Assembly: GCA_023403845.1 (NCBI GenBank) | Contig: JAEYDL010000025.1 | Location: 1-23,460, forward strand | Reading direction: 5' to 3' | Length of the DNA stretch: 23,460 nucleotides | DNA from: Pseudomonadota bacterium | GTDB lineage: Bacteria > Desulfobacterota > Desulfovibrionia > Desulfovibrionales > Desulfovibrionaceae | Part shown: positions 14,752 through 22,220 of the stretch, one piece after another | Layout: each line of letters opens with the position of its first letter | How positions within the stretch are numbered: position 1 is the first letter of the stretch | The notes under the pieces: generated by a model | Databases searched by the model: none | What the model was told of the DNA's origin: nothing | Seen by the model: only the letters and a program-made list of their open reading frames with translations | Translations under genes and position numbers: made by a program

Positions 14752-15597
14752 CTAGAGAACGGTATCGGCGTGCCGGGCCGCATGACAGTTGATGTTGACG
14801 GCCACCGGCAGACTGGCAATATGGGTGGCGCAAAATTCCACATTGACCTTGAAGGCCGTCGTGATGCCGCCGAGTCCCTGCGGGCCGGTTCCCAGATCGT
14901 TCACCAGCCGGAGCAGTTCATCCTCAAGCGCGGCGTAGCGAGGGTCGGCATTATGCGTGTCCACGTCGCGCGCGGCGGCCCGTTTGGCGCACAGCGCGGC
15001 GAGTTCCATGTTTCCTCCGATGCCCACGCCTACGACCATGGGAGGGCAGGGACTGGACCCGGCAGCCCGCACTGTATCCACCACAAAGCGCTTCACTCCC
15101 TCGATTCCATCGGCGGGAACAAGCATTCTGAGCGCGCTCTTGTTTTCACTGCCCGCCCCCTTGGGCGCAAGCCGCAGGCGCAGGCGATCCCCCGGCACCA
15201 GCCGGACATGAAGGACGGCAGGCGTATTATCTCCGGTGTTCCGTCGCTCGAATAACGGTTCCGCGACTGAAGACTTGCGCAGATAACCTTCCGTATACCC
15301 CTTGGCGATGCCCCGGTTCACGGCCTCCTCGAAAGATCCTCCGATGATGTGTACGTCCTGCCCCACCTCCGCGAAGACCACTGCAAGCCCCGTATCCTGA
15401 CAGATAGGCATGTTTTCCTCGCGGGCGATGTCCGCATTGACGACCAGCTGCCGCAGCACGTCGCGTCCGGCTGGAGACGCCTCCTTCTCCGCAGCCTCGC
15501 GGAGGGCGTCGTACATGACACCGGGCAGACGACAGCAGGCCGAAACGGCAAGCCCGGCCACGGCATCAGTTATTGTGGAAACGTGAATCTCACGCAT
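14752..15597 (-). CDS. Class I fumarate hydratase, alpha subunit
   Basis: 281 residues, matching the N-terminal part of class I fumarases that holds the oxygen-sensitive [4Fe-4S] cluster. Likely cluster ligands are Cys66 (MPICQDTGLA), Cys184 (SSPCPPMVVGVGIGG) and Cys271 (NINCHAARH). ATG 15597 has GGGAG 6 nt upstream. It is first of a two-gene operon with the beta subunit, 10 nt apart. In sulfate reducers this enzyme works between malate and fumarate in pyruvate/fumarate metabolism. No clear intrinsic terminator follows the operon. TtdA is the alternative, less likely here. Confidence 0.93.
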   Translation of the reverse strand: MREIHVSTITDAVAGLAVSACCRLPGVMYDALREAAEKEASPAGRDVLRQLVVNADIAREENMPICQDTGLAVVFAEVGQDVHIIGGSFEEAVNRGIAKGYTEGYLRKSSVAEPLFERRNTGDNTPAVLHVRLVPGDRLRLRLAPKGAGSENKSALRMLVPADGIEGVKRFVVDTVRAAGSSPCPPMVVGVGIGGNMELAALCAKRAAARDVDTHNADPRYAALEDELLRLVNDLGTGPQGLGGITTAFKVNVEFCATHIASLPVAVNINCHAARHADTVL

Positions 15598-15740
15598 GAA
15601 CTTCTCCCTGTTGCTTGACGAAAAAAATTGTCTCGAACTTGTTCTTTTTATCACCCATACTGACCCCGCACAAGGGCCGCGCTCTCTTTCCTCCGGCGGG
15701 CGCGTCCGCCCCGGTCCGCCGCGACCGACAATCCTGCATC

Positions 15741-15769
15741 TTGCCGTCCGCCGCCTAAGCGAGTAGTAT
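15741..15769 (+). promoter_or_regulatory. Sigma-70 promoter of the 281-residue unknown gene
   Basis: TTGCCG (15741-15746), a 17-nt spacer and TAGTAT (15764-15769). Start near 15776, leaving a 64-nt leader. Confidence 0.5.
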
Positions 15770-15839
15770 CGATCGATTGAAACAAAAACGGCGCATCATT
15801 CGGCGCCGACGCACCCATACAACCATCAGGATAGCCCCA

Positions 15840-16685
15840 ATGAGCGAGCACTTTGAAGGACTCGGCAAGGCGTGGCAGGTCATTCTGGAAGATCCCCAGA
15901 AACAGCTGCCCAACACCATCGTGCATGCCCTGAAAAAAGGCGGCACGCGCGAATGCTGGCAGCGCCGGGACGAACAGGGAGAAACCATCGTCATGGCCTG
16001 GCCCGACGACACGGCATTCCGCATCGGCGTCACCATGCACGGCAAGCCCGGCAAGGAACTGCGCCCCGTCTCGACCTTTCCTCTCCTGGAGGGTCTGCCC
16101 AACGACATGACCGTGGAACAATACCATCCGTGGAAGAACAGAACCGAGGGGACGGTCGCGGCCTGTCGCAACGAAGGCGCCACCCCCGTATGGTTCTACA
16201 CGCCCTTCCTGTTCCGCGACTACGACGAGTTCACGCCGGGCGTACGGCATACCTTCCTCCTTTCCGGCTTGGCCTACGGTCTGCGCAAGGCGCTGCTTGA
16301 CGACATGACGATCACCGAAGGCCCCGACTACGAACGCCACGCCCAGGCCTGGCTGGAAGAACACCCTGGAGCCAGTCGCCTCGACGTGCCGCAGCTCACC
16401 CTGAATCTGCGCGGTTCCCGCATTCTGATGCCCGGCGAGTTTTATGGCGAATATCAGCTCCGCGCCCCTGTTTCCGCCGTGGATTCGATCGAAGTCGGCG
16501 GCGAAAAGATTTATGTGCTGACGATGGAGTTCGGCCTGAATACGCCCAATCCGCTTCGCTTCCCTCTCTATGCCCCCGCACGCGTCTGCAAGGACGAACC
16601 GCTGGTGGGTCTTGACGTGGACGCCATTATCTGGATGCAAGGCCGTATTCTCGACATAGATCTCGAAACGCCTCCGTACGAATAG
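15840..16685 (+). CDS. Conserved-looking protein of unknown function
   Basis: 281 residues, not recognised. No signal peptide or membrane span is seen. It is soluble, with many aromatic residues: CWQRRDEQGETIVMAWPDD near 40, WFYTPFLFRDYDEF near 120, and a final segment GLDVDAIIWMQGRILDIDLE. There is no Cys cluster and no nucleotide-binding loop. ATG 15840 has AGGA (15828-15831) 8 nt upstream; the frame is open back to a TTG at 15777, but that stretch is Arg-rich and lies in the leader. It has its own promoter, is divergent from fumarase, and lies 100 nt before ilvD on the same strand with no terminator between, so the two may be co-transcribed. Confidence 0.85.
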   Translation: MSEHFEGLGKAWQVILEDPQKQLPNTIVHALKKGGTRECWQRRDEQGETIVMAWPDDTAFRIGVTMHGKPGKELRPVSTFPLLEGLPNDMTVEQYHPWKNRTEGTVAACRNEGATPVWFYTPFLFRDYDEFTPGVRHTFLLSGLAYGLRKALLDDMTITEGPDYERHAQAWLEEHPGASRLDVPQLTLNLRGSRILMPGEFYGEYQLRAPVSAVDSIEVGGEKIYVLTMEFGLNTPNPLRFPLYAPARVCKDEPLVGLDVDAIIWMQGRILDIDLETPPYE

Positions 16686-16739
16686 CCGATTTCCCGCCCG
16701 GTGGAGAGACCTCACGCCGGACGGGTTCGGCATCCCCTT

Positions 16740-16753
16740 CCGGCCTGTGCCGG
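16740..16753 (+). repeat. Small hairpin upstream of ilvD
   Basis: CCGGC-CTGT-GCCGG, followed by TCCCCTCTC rather than T residues. It lies 32 nt before the ilvD start. No leader peptide with branched-chain codons is visible, so classical attenuation is not supported. Confidence 0.4.
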
Positions 16754-16785
16754 TCCCCTCTCACATCATTTTCCAAGGAAAGACA

Positions 16786-18444
16786 ATGCGCAGCCAGAAA
16801 ATGACTTCCGGCCTTGAAAAGGCTCCCCACCGCTCGCTGCTCTACGCGCTGGGGCTTACCCGCGAAGAGATCGCCAGGCCTCTCATCGGTGTGGTCAACG
16901 CGGGCAATGAAGTGGTGCCCGGGCACGTGCACCTCGACAAGATAGCCGAAGCCGTCAAGGCGGGCATCCGCATGGCCGGAGGTACGCCCATGGAATTCCG
17001 CACCATCGGGGTATGCGACGGCCTCGCCATGAACCATGAGGGCATGAAATTCTCCCTGACTTCCCGCGAGGTCATCGCCGATTCCATTGAAATCATGGCC
17101 ACGGCCCACCCCTTCGACGCACTGGTGTTCATCCCCAACTGCGACAAGAGCGTACCAGGCATGCTCATGGCCATGATGCGGCTCAACCTCCCCTCCATCA
17201 TCATGAGTGGCGGTCCCATGCTGGCCGGCAAGGGCAACAGCGATCTCATCACTGCCTTTGAAGGGGTCGGCAGCGTCCGCAGCGGTCAGATGACGGAAGA
17301 GGAACTCGAGGACATGGTGGAAAACGCCTGCCCCGGCTGCGGTTCGTGTTCCGGTATGTACACGGCCAACACCATGAACTGCCTCTGCGAAGCCATGGGC
17401 GTGGCGTTGCCCGGCAATGGAACCGTTCCCGCCGTATCCGCGGCCCGCATCCGTCTGGCCAAGCACGCGGGCATGAAGGTCATGGAACTTCTGGAAAAGA
17501 ACCTCCGTCCCCGCGACATTGTGACGGCCAGGTCTGTCCACAACGCAGTGGCAGCAGACATGGCCCTCGGCGGCTCCACCAACACGACGCTGCACCTGCC
17601 CGCCATCTTCGGCGAAGCGGACTTGCATCTCTCTCTGGACATCTTCGACGAAATCAGCCGCAAGACGCCCAACATCTGCAAGCTCTCCCCCGCTGGAACC
17701 CAGCACATCGAAGATCTGCACCGCGCAGGGGGCATCCCCGCCGTCATGGCCGCTCTGCGTGAACGCGACCTCGTATACGGCGACCCCATGACCGTTACCG
17801 GCAAAAGCGTGGACGAAAACCTGAAGGATCTGAAGGCCCGGATTCTTGATCCCGACGTCATCCGTGCTCATGCACCCTATGCCAATGAGGGAGGCATCGC
17901 CATCCTGCGCGGCAATCTTGCTCCCGAAGGCGCTGTAGTCAAGCAGTCCGCCGTGGCTCCCGAAATGATGGTGCGCGACGTGACCGCCCGCGTATTCAAC
18001 AGCGAAGAAGAAGGTGTAGAAGCCATCCTCGGCGGCAAGATCAAAAAGGGAGACGCTGTGGTCATCCGCTACGAGGGTCCTCGCGGCGGACCGGGCATGC
18101 GTGAAATGCTCACTCCAACCTCGGCCATCGTGGGCATGGGACTCGGCGCCGATGTGGCTCTGATTACCGACGGACGTTTCAGCGGAGGCAGCCGCGGTGC
18201 GGCCATCGGCCACGTATCCCCTGAAGCCGCCGACGGAGGTCTGATCGGACTGGTTCAGGATGGAGACACCATCCATATCGACATCAAAAACCGCAAGCTG
18301 GAACTGCTTGTGTCCAAAACCGAAATTGAAGAGCGTCGTCGCACGTTCAAGCCCGTAGAAAAAGACGTAAAGTCCCCTTTCCTGCGCCGCTACGCCAGAC
18401 TCGTCACTTCTGCCTCCACCGGCGGAGCATACAAGAAAATCTGA
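16786..18444 (+). CDS. ilvD: Dihydroxy-acid dehydratase
   Basis: 552 residues. Dehydrates 2,3-dihydroxy-isovalerate and -methylvalerate in valine and isoleucine synthesis. Signatures: CDKSVPGM (Cys119) and ACPGCGSCSGMYTANTMNC (182-199). The first motif region reads PGHVHL (45-50), as in the oxygen-sensitive [4Fe-4S] enzymes such as E. coli IlvD, rather than the PCNMHL form of [2Fe-2S] enzymes. The C-terminal domain ends with the conserved TDGRFSGGSRGAAIGHVSPEA-type segment. ATG 16786 has AAGGAA 5 nt upstream; the frame is open from 16747 without support. No ilvBHC neighbours are present here. Confidence 0.97.
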   Translation: MRSQKMTSGLEKAPHRSLLYALGLTREEIARPLIGVVNAGNEVVPGHVHLDKIAEAVKAGIRMAGGTPMEFRTIGVCDGLAMNHEGMKFSLTSREVIADSIEIMATAHPFDALVFIPNCDKSVPGMLMAMMRLNLPSIIMSGGPMLAGKGNSDLITAFEGVGSVRSGQMTEEELEDMVENACPGCGSCSGMYTANTMNCLCEAMGVALPGNGTVPAVSAARIRLAKHAGMKVMELLEKNLRPRDIVTARSVHNAVAADMALGGSTNTTLHLPAIFGEADLHLSLDIFDEISRKTPNICKLSPAGTQHIEDLHRAGGIPAVMAALRERDLVYGDPMTVTGKSVDENLKDLKARILDPDVIRAHAPYANEGGIAILRGNLAPEGAVVKQSAVAPEMMVRDVTARVFNSEEEGVEAILGGKIKKGDAVVIRYEGPRGGPGMREMLTPTSAIVGMGLGADVALITDGRFSGGSRGAAIGHVSPEAADGGLIGLVQDGDTIHIDIKNRKLELLVSKTEIEERRRTFKPVEKDVKSPFLRRYARLVTSASTGGAYKKI

Positions 18445-18450
18445 CCGTTC

Positions 18451-18498
18451 AGGCGTTCCTGTCGTTTCCCGAAACCAGACCGGGCGGCGGGAACGCCT
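18451..18498 (+). repeat. Inverted repeat after ilvD
   Basis: AGGCGTTCC (18451-18459) and GGAACGCCT (18490-18498) enclose a smaller GTTTC/GAAAC hairpin. It starts 7 nt after the ilvD stop. It lacks a T run, so it may be an mRNA 3'-end protector between ilvD and the next gene. Confidence 0.55.
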
Positions 18499-18505
18499 CC
18501 GGCGC

Positions 18506-18521
18506 GAAGCCCCGGGGCTTC
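18506..18521. repeat. Perfect 16-bp palindrome
   Basis: GAAGCCCCGGGGCTTC is self-complementary without a loop. It sits 48 nt before the dihydrolipoyl dehydrogenase start, a position that would suit an operator. No promoter boxes were recognised around it. Confidence 0.45.
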
Positions 18522-18568
18522 ACCATCGTGCAATCATCTCACGCGTAAAAGGCTACAGGAGAGAGGTC

Positions 18569-20008
18569 ATGCGACTCACCATCATCGGCGGAGGACCAGG
18601 CGGATATACGGCGGCCTTCGCAGCCGCGGAAAAAGGCTGCGAGGTTACTCTTATTGAAAATTCGGCCCTCGGAGGCACCTGTCTCAACCGGGGCTGCATT
18701 CCCACCAAGACCATGAGAGCCAGCGCGGATGCGTTCGGAATGGCCTCCCGTCTTGCCGAATATGGGGTGATGGGCTGCACCGCCCCAGGCATCGACCTTC
18801 GAAGCGTAAAAAAACGCAAGGAGTCCGTTGTTTCCATCCTCAGAAACGGACTTGAAAAAACCTGCGCACGTCTCAGGATCACTTTTCTTCACGGCACAGC
18901 AAAGATTGTGGATGCACATACGGTCATTGTCCATTCCGATGCCGGGGATACCACGGTCAGCGGCGATGCCGTCATCATTGCGACCGGATCCCGTATTCTG
19001 GAATTGCCGGGCCTCGCCTTCGACCACAAATACATCATCAACAGTGACGACGCGCTCGAGCTTGAAACGATTCCCTCCCGACTGGTCATCGTGGGCGGCG
19101 GCGTCATCGGCTGTGAACTTGCGTGCATTTACCGCGCCTTTGGAAGCTCGGTGACCATTGTGGAAGGACAGGACCGCCTTCTGCCGCTTCCTTCCATCGA
19201 CAAAGATATCAGCGCGCTGCTGAATCGCGAGCTGCGCAAGCAAAAAATCAAGGTGCTGACAGGCAAAACACTCAAGGATGTCTCCGTGGAGGCCGGCGTG
19301 GTGCACGGAACCGCGGCTCCATCTCCTTTTGTCGAGAACAGCGTTTCCGCCGGCAAGCAAGAAGAACACATTGAGGCTGACATGGTCCTCGTCACGGTCG
19401 GCAGACTTCCAGCCACCGAAGGACTGGGGCTTGAAGAAGCCGGCATCGCCGTGGACGAACGCGGCTGGATCGCCGTCAATGAGCGGCTGGAAACTTCGGT
19501 CCCCGGCGTCTATGCCATAGGCGACATCCTTGGTCCCTCCCGCGTCATGCTGGCCCATGCAGCCTCCATGGAAGGACTGTGCGTTGTGGATTCCCTTCTT
19601 GGCGAACCAAGACTCATGGACTACGGGGCGGTGCCCTCGGCCATTTTCACGGCTCCGGAAATCGGGGAAGTGGGCTTGAGCGAAAGTCAGGCCAAAAGCG
19701 CGTATCCGCATGTGGTCTGCGCTACAGTTCAGATGCGTGAACTGGGCAAGGCCCATGCCATGGGCGAACTGCCCGGCCTGTTCAAAATCGTTGTCGATGC
19801 CGATACGAGCCGGGTGCTCGGCGTGCACATCGCCGGAGCCCACGCCTCAGACCTGATTGCGGAAGCCGGACTCGCACTGAACACAAAGGCTACGGTAAAC
19901 GATATCGCCGCGACCATCCATGCTCATCCTACACTGGCGGAAGGCTTTTTCGAAGCCGCACGCGCCGTGGTGAACATAATCGCGAAGGAACAAAAGGGGA
20001 CTGCGTGA
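18569..20008 (+). CDS. lpdA: Dihydrolipoyl dehydrogenase
   Basis: 479-residue FAD flavoprotein that reoxidises dihydrolipoamide of the glycine cleavage or 2-oxoacid complexes, or a related dithiol. FAD motif IIGGGPGG (5-12), redox disulfide GGTCLNRGC (Cys38/Cys43), NAD motif VIVGGGVIGCE and the second FAD motif GVYAIGD are all present. The C-terminal catalytic HAHPTLAE supplies the His-Glu pair. ATG 18569 has AGGAG 7 nt upstream. No lipoyl-protein or GCS genes are adjacent, so the partner complex cannot be told from this window. The terminator stem begins inside the stop codon. Confidence 0.93.
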   Translation: MRLTIIGGGPGGYTAAFAAAEKGCEVTLIENSALGGTCLNRGCIPTKTMRASADAFGMASRLAEYGVMGCTAPGIDLRSVKKRKESVVSILRNGLEKTCARLRITFLHGTAKIVDAHTVIVHSDAGDTTVSGDAVIIATGSRILELPGLAFDHKYIINSDDALELETIPSRLVIVGGGVIGCELACIYRAFGSSVTIVEGQDRLLPLPSIDKDISALLNRELRKQKIKVLTGKTLKDVSVEAGVVHGTAAPSPFVENSVSAGKQEEHIEADMVLVTVGRLPATEGLGLEEAGIAVDERGWIAVNERLETSVPGVYAIGDILGPSRVMLAHAASMEGLCVVDSLLGEPRLMDYGAVPSAIFTAPEIGEVGLSESQAKSAYPHVVCATVQMRELGKAHAMGELPGLFKIVVDADTSRVLGVHIAGAHASDLIAEAGLALNTKATVNDIAATIHAHPTLAEGFFEAARAVVNIIAKEQKGTA

Positions 20009-20036
20009 AGCCTTCAAGCGTTTCGGCTTCTTTTTT
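20007..20036 (+). terminator. Intrinsic terminator of lpdA
   Basis: GAAGCC (20007-20012) pairs with GGCTTC (20025-20030), followed by TTTTTT. The 5' arm overlaps the TGA stop. Confidence 0.85.
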
Positions 20037-20057
20037 CGTTTATCCTTCAAAAAAATG

Positions 20058-20086
20058 TTGACAAAGTCAGCCTCATTTCATAAACA
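20058..20086 (+). promoter_or_regulatory. Promoter of tRNA-Glu
   Basis: Perfect TTGACA (20058-20063), a 17-nt spacer and TAAACA (20081-20086). Predicted start is near 20093, about 29 nt before the tRNA. Confidence 0.55.
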
Positions 20087-20121
20087 AATTTGGCTTTACG
20101 GCACTGCCAGAAAGCATACGG

Positions 20122-20198
20122 GTCCCCATCGTCTAGCCGGCCCAGGACAGCGGCCTTTCACGCCGTCAACGGCGGTTCAAATCCGCCTGGGGACGCCA
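20122..20198 (+). tRNA. tRNA-Glu (anticodon UUC), CCA encoded
   Basis: Acceptor stem GTCCCCA/TGGGGAC is perfect. The anticodon stem GCGGC/GCCGT encloses loop CTTTCAC with anticodon TTC. The T stem GGCGG/CCGCC with loop TTCAAAT is perfect, and G discriminator plus CCA are encoded (20196-20198). The adjacent integrase gene points toward this tRNA, so the 3' half is a likely phage/island attachment site that remains functional after integration. Confidence 0.95.
20171..20198 (+). other. Probable attachment core (attL) in the tRNA-Glu 3' end
   Basis: Tyrosine integrases commonly recombine at the T-arm and acceptor 3' end of a tRNA, and the integrase gene begins 64 nt further on. No second copy of this sequence occurs in the window, so the other junction must lie beyond 23460. 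Core boundaries are inferred. Confidence 0.45.
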
Positions 20199-20229
20199 AA
20201 AATTTCAATAGGCTACAGCAGCTCAGTTT

Positions 20230-20254
20230 TTGGGTTACAAAAATTGGGTTACAA
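20230..20254. repeat. Two direct repeats TTGGGTTACAA with overlapping inverted repeat
   Basis: Identical 11-bp copies at 20230-20240 and 20244-20254, 14 bp apart. Together with flanking bases they form AAAAATTG-GGTTA-CAATTTTT (20239-20259). The repeats suit arm-type integrase binding sites next to the core. The dyad, with its T runs on both strands, could also terminate the integrase transcript. Confidence 0.6.
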
Positions 20255-20261
20255 TTTTTCC

Positions 20262-21386
20262 TCAGGAGACTTTCTCTTGAGGAATTTTTGTTTTAAGCAG
20301 GTCTTCCACTACCTGCCCGATGCCGCTGCCTCCCAGAGCCGAAAGAATTTCGCTCTGGTCCGTGTACAGCCCCGCGCTCTTCGTATAGCGATCCGTCGTA
20401 GTCGCTCGATAATGTCCCATAAGGACTTGGGCGGCGTTCAGACCTGAACTTACGAACGTGATGGCCGCACTCTTGTGCCGGATGGCGTGAAAACCGAAGG
20501 GCTTCACATGGGCCTTCCGGCAGAGTCGCTCCATGAAGTGAATGCGCTGGGTGAACGGCTGCCCCAGAAACGTGTCGTTCTGAAGCTGCATAAACACATT
20601 GTCCACCTTGCAGGGGCGGGCATCCCGCCACCATTTGAGCGCCTTGACCAGTTCCGGGTGCATTCGGAGCCAGCGCACCCGTTCCATGCCATTGCCCGAC
20701 TTGTTGTCGGTCAGCCTGATTTTTTCCTTTTGAAGGTCCACGTCGTTCCACGTCAGCCGGAAGATTTCGCTTCTGCGTCCTCCCGTGAAGTACAGGGTCA
20801 GCAGCATGACCAGGTCCTGCCCTTCCGCCTGCTGGAACACCTTGATGACATCACTTTCCGGTGGAACGTAGCGCTCGCCGTGCTTTACGGGAAATGGCTT
20901 CACCTTCAGAAAAGGTGGTGCCACCTGTGGAAATCCCTCAAAGAAGTCGGAACCCCAGTTCCATGCAGCCAGCAGATTCTTGCGGTACTTGTTGGCAACG
21001 TTCGCCCCTCGCTCATCCTTGATTCTGGAAAGAAACTCATAGGCTCTTGCCGAAGTGATTTCCGCGAGGTCATGGATGCCTTTTTTGCCGCAGTAGGCGA
21101 AAAAGTCCTTCGTTACCAGCTTCTTTTCTACATAGGTCTGTCGGCTCATGGTTCGCTGAACATGGGTAAGGTAACTATCTCCCCACGCCATAAGCAGTTC
21201 TAATGCCGTGGGGATCGTCATCCCTTCCCGTGCGAGCCTTTTTTGCTCTTCCTCCCATTCTTTTGCGGCCCGCCATTCCGGGCCATGCTTTTTCCCTGCC
21301 GGGAACATTTTGCAGGCTATCTGCCTGCCGTTCACGATGACTCTCGCCATCCAACAATTTCCTTTGTCCGGTCTCAACGTCGGCAT
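20262..21386 (-). CDS. Tyrosine-type site-specific integrase
   Basis: 374 residues. An N-terminal arm-binding region (KGNCWMARVIVNGRQIACKMF, split here by position 9-28), a SAM-like core-binding domain (about 60-165), and a catalytic domain. Catalytic residues visible: Arg204 (TGGRRSEIF), His300 and Arg303 (FHAIRHK), His325 (LMGHYR) and nucleophile Tyr334 (TTDRYTKSAG). The set is complete, so the enzyme may be active. ATG 21386 is chosen for GGAG 10 nt upstream and a natural N-terminus; the frame extends to a TTG at 21437. It faces tRNA-Glu and overlaps the upstream HTH gene by 212 nt in another frame. Confidence 0.93.
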   Translation of the reverse strand: MPTLRPDKGNCWMARVIVNGRQIACKMFPAGKKHGPEWRAAKEWEEEQKRLAREGMTIPTALELLMAWGDSYLTHVQRTMSRQTYVEKKLVTKDFFAYCGKKGIHDLAEITSARAYEFLSRIKDERGANVANKYRKNLLAAWNWGSDFFEGFPQVAPPFLKVKPFPVKHGERYVPPESDVIKVFQQAEGQDLVMLLTLYFTGGRRSEIFRLTWNDVDLQKEKIRLTDNKSGNGMERVRWLRMHPELVKALKWWRDARPCKVDNVFMQLQNDTFLGQPFTQRIHFMERLCRKAHVKPFGFHAIRHKSAAITFVSSGLNAAQVLMGHYRATTTDRYTKSAGLYTDQSEILSALGGSGIGQVVEDLLKTKIPQEKVS

Positions 21387-21546
21387 TGCTGAAATACTCC
21401 AACACCGTGCCCCATCGAAACCTCCAGCGGTATCCAATGCGCCTGCCGCCTAAGGCAAAGGCTACTTCTTTTACCGTTCTGGGGTCAAGGCGTAACTCCT
21501 GGGCCACTTCTTTCAAGGTTAGAATTTTGTTCTCATCGTGCGCCAT
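21175..21546 (-). CDS. Excisionase-like HTH protein overlapping the integrase
   Basis: 123 residues. The N-terminal 55 (ILTLKEVAQELRLDPRTVKEV, then ALGGRRIGYRWRF) form a MerR/excisionase-type winged helix that binds DNA, as in small directionality factors next to integrases. The C-terminal 60 residues are Arg/Gly-rich and are read out of frame from the integrase coding sequence. ATG 21546 has GGAG 7 nt upstream and a TATAAT 34 nt upstream. The functional protein is probably the N-terminal domain, with the tail as a by-product, or the overlap couples translation. Function as Xis is inferred. Confidence 0.7.
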   Translation of the reverse strand: MAHDENKILTLKEVAQELRLDPRTVKEVAFALGGRRIGYRWRFRWGTVLEYFSNADVETGQRKLLDGESHRERQADSLQNVPGREKAWPGMAGRKRMGGRAKKARTGRDDDPHGIRTAYGVGR

Positions 21547-21579
21547 TATCAGGCTCCATTGAACTAATTCAGTATTTTT

Positions 21580-21585
21580 ATTATA
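21580..21585 (-). promoter_or_regulatory. -10 box of the xis-int transcript
   Basis: Perfect TATAAT on the minus strand with AT-rich flanks. No good -35 lies 17 nt upstream, which suggests activator dependence. Predicted start is near 21573. Confidence 0.45.
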
Positions 21586-21609
21586 ATCTTCAGATAACAA
21601 GTCACTCTC

Positions 21610-21625
21610 TGACTAAGGTTAGTCA
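21610..21625. promoter_or_regulatory. Palindromic operator candidate TGACTAA-N2-TTAGTCA
   Basis: A perfect 7-bp dyad with a 2-bp centre, spanning the stop codon of the tandem-HTH gene and lying about 37-52 nt upstream of the predicted xis-int start. The position suits a class II activator or a repressor; the dyad could also be a weak terminator for the HTH gene. Confidence 0.5.
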
Positions 21626-22036
21626 TCCTGGTTTGTATTTAGACTATTGTTTGCATAACATTTTGAAATGAGTTCGATTATTGTTTTGCAATCATTATCT
21701 AAAAGCATTTTTTCTTTATGTCTTCTTACAGCACTTTTACTTATACCCAAGTGGTTACTTATCTGTTTTCCGCTCCATCCTTGCATAATAAATTTAAAAA
21801 TTTCTTCTCCTCTTGGAGAAAGCTTGATTATGGTACAATCAATGCTTATTCCACCACTAACAATATATAATAATTCTATGCTACTATGTGCATTCAGGCG
21901 TTTTCTTGCATTTGCTAAGTGTAAATACACTATTTCGCGAGCTAGAGACAACTCATCTGCTATTTTTTTTGGGTTTCATACCTTTGAACATAAGCTGAAT
22001 GATTTTTTGTTGCATAGGTGTTAGTTGATGAAGCAT
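21619..22036 (-). pseudogene. Small regulator with two tandem LuxR-type HTH domains, frameshifted at A8
   Basis: The downstream frame (21951-21619) encodes a LuxR/GerE HTH: LSPRGEEIFKFIMQGW, then SGKQISNHLGISKSAVRRHK. Upstream, an ATG at 22036 with a strong AGGAGG (22041-22046) opens a frame reading MLHQLTPMQQKIIQLMFKG, MKPKK, which stops just after a run of eight A (21970-21963). Removing one A joins it to IADELSLAREIVYLHLANARKRL, completing a second, N-terminal LuxR HTH. The restored protein would be 138 residues with two HTH domains and no sensor domain. Either the gene is disrupted, or transcriptional slippage on A8 restores the frame. Base composition is AT-rich, unlike the core genome, and codon use is foreign. 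Confidence 0.75.
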
Positions 22037-22220
22037 GGTTCCTCCTGCCCTTTATAGAAAACAAAAGATGGGTATAACTTCTGGATACCATCAAAAAAAT
22101 TGAGTGGGCAGTGGCCAAATTATATAAATGGGTAGGAGAGCCTAAAAAAATACGGAAGCATGAATGACATGCGTTCCGCACACCTATTATGGAGGAAGGG
22201 GCAAAATTTACTTAAAAAAT
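22037..22220. other. AT-rich intergenic stretch before the insertion sequences
   Basis: 184 nt with no called gene. A TATAAA (minus strand, about 22057-22052) could be the -10 for the tandem-HTH gene, although no -35 is clear. An imperfect dyad CGGAA-G-CATG / CATG-CG-TTCCG spans 22153-22178. A strong but orphan Shine-Dalgarno-like GGAGGAAGG (22191-22199, +) ends about 20 nt before the IS1595 left end, as if the insertion had separated it from a gene. Confidence 0.4.

Noticed and set aside
16686..16785. Branched-chain amino-acid attenuator before ilvD
   Set aside because: No leader peptide with Leu/Ile/Val codon runs and no terminator with a T run.
20262..21386. Integrase as a pseudogene
   Set aside because: All catalytic residues (Arg, His-x-x-Arg, His, Tyr) and a full-length frame are present.
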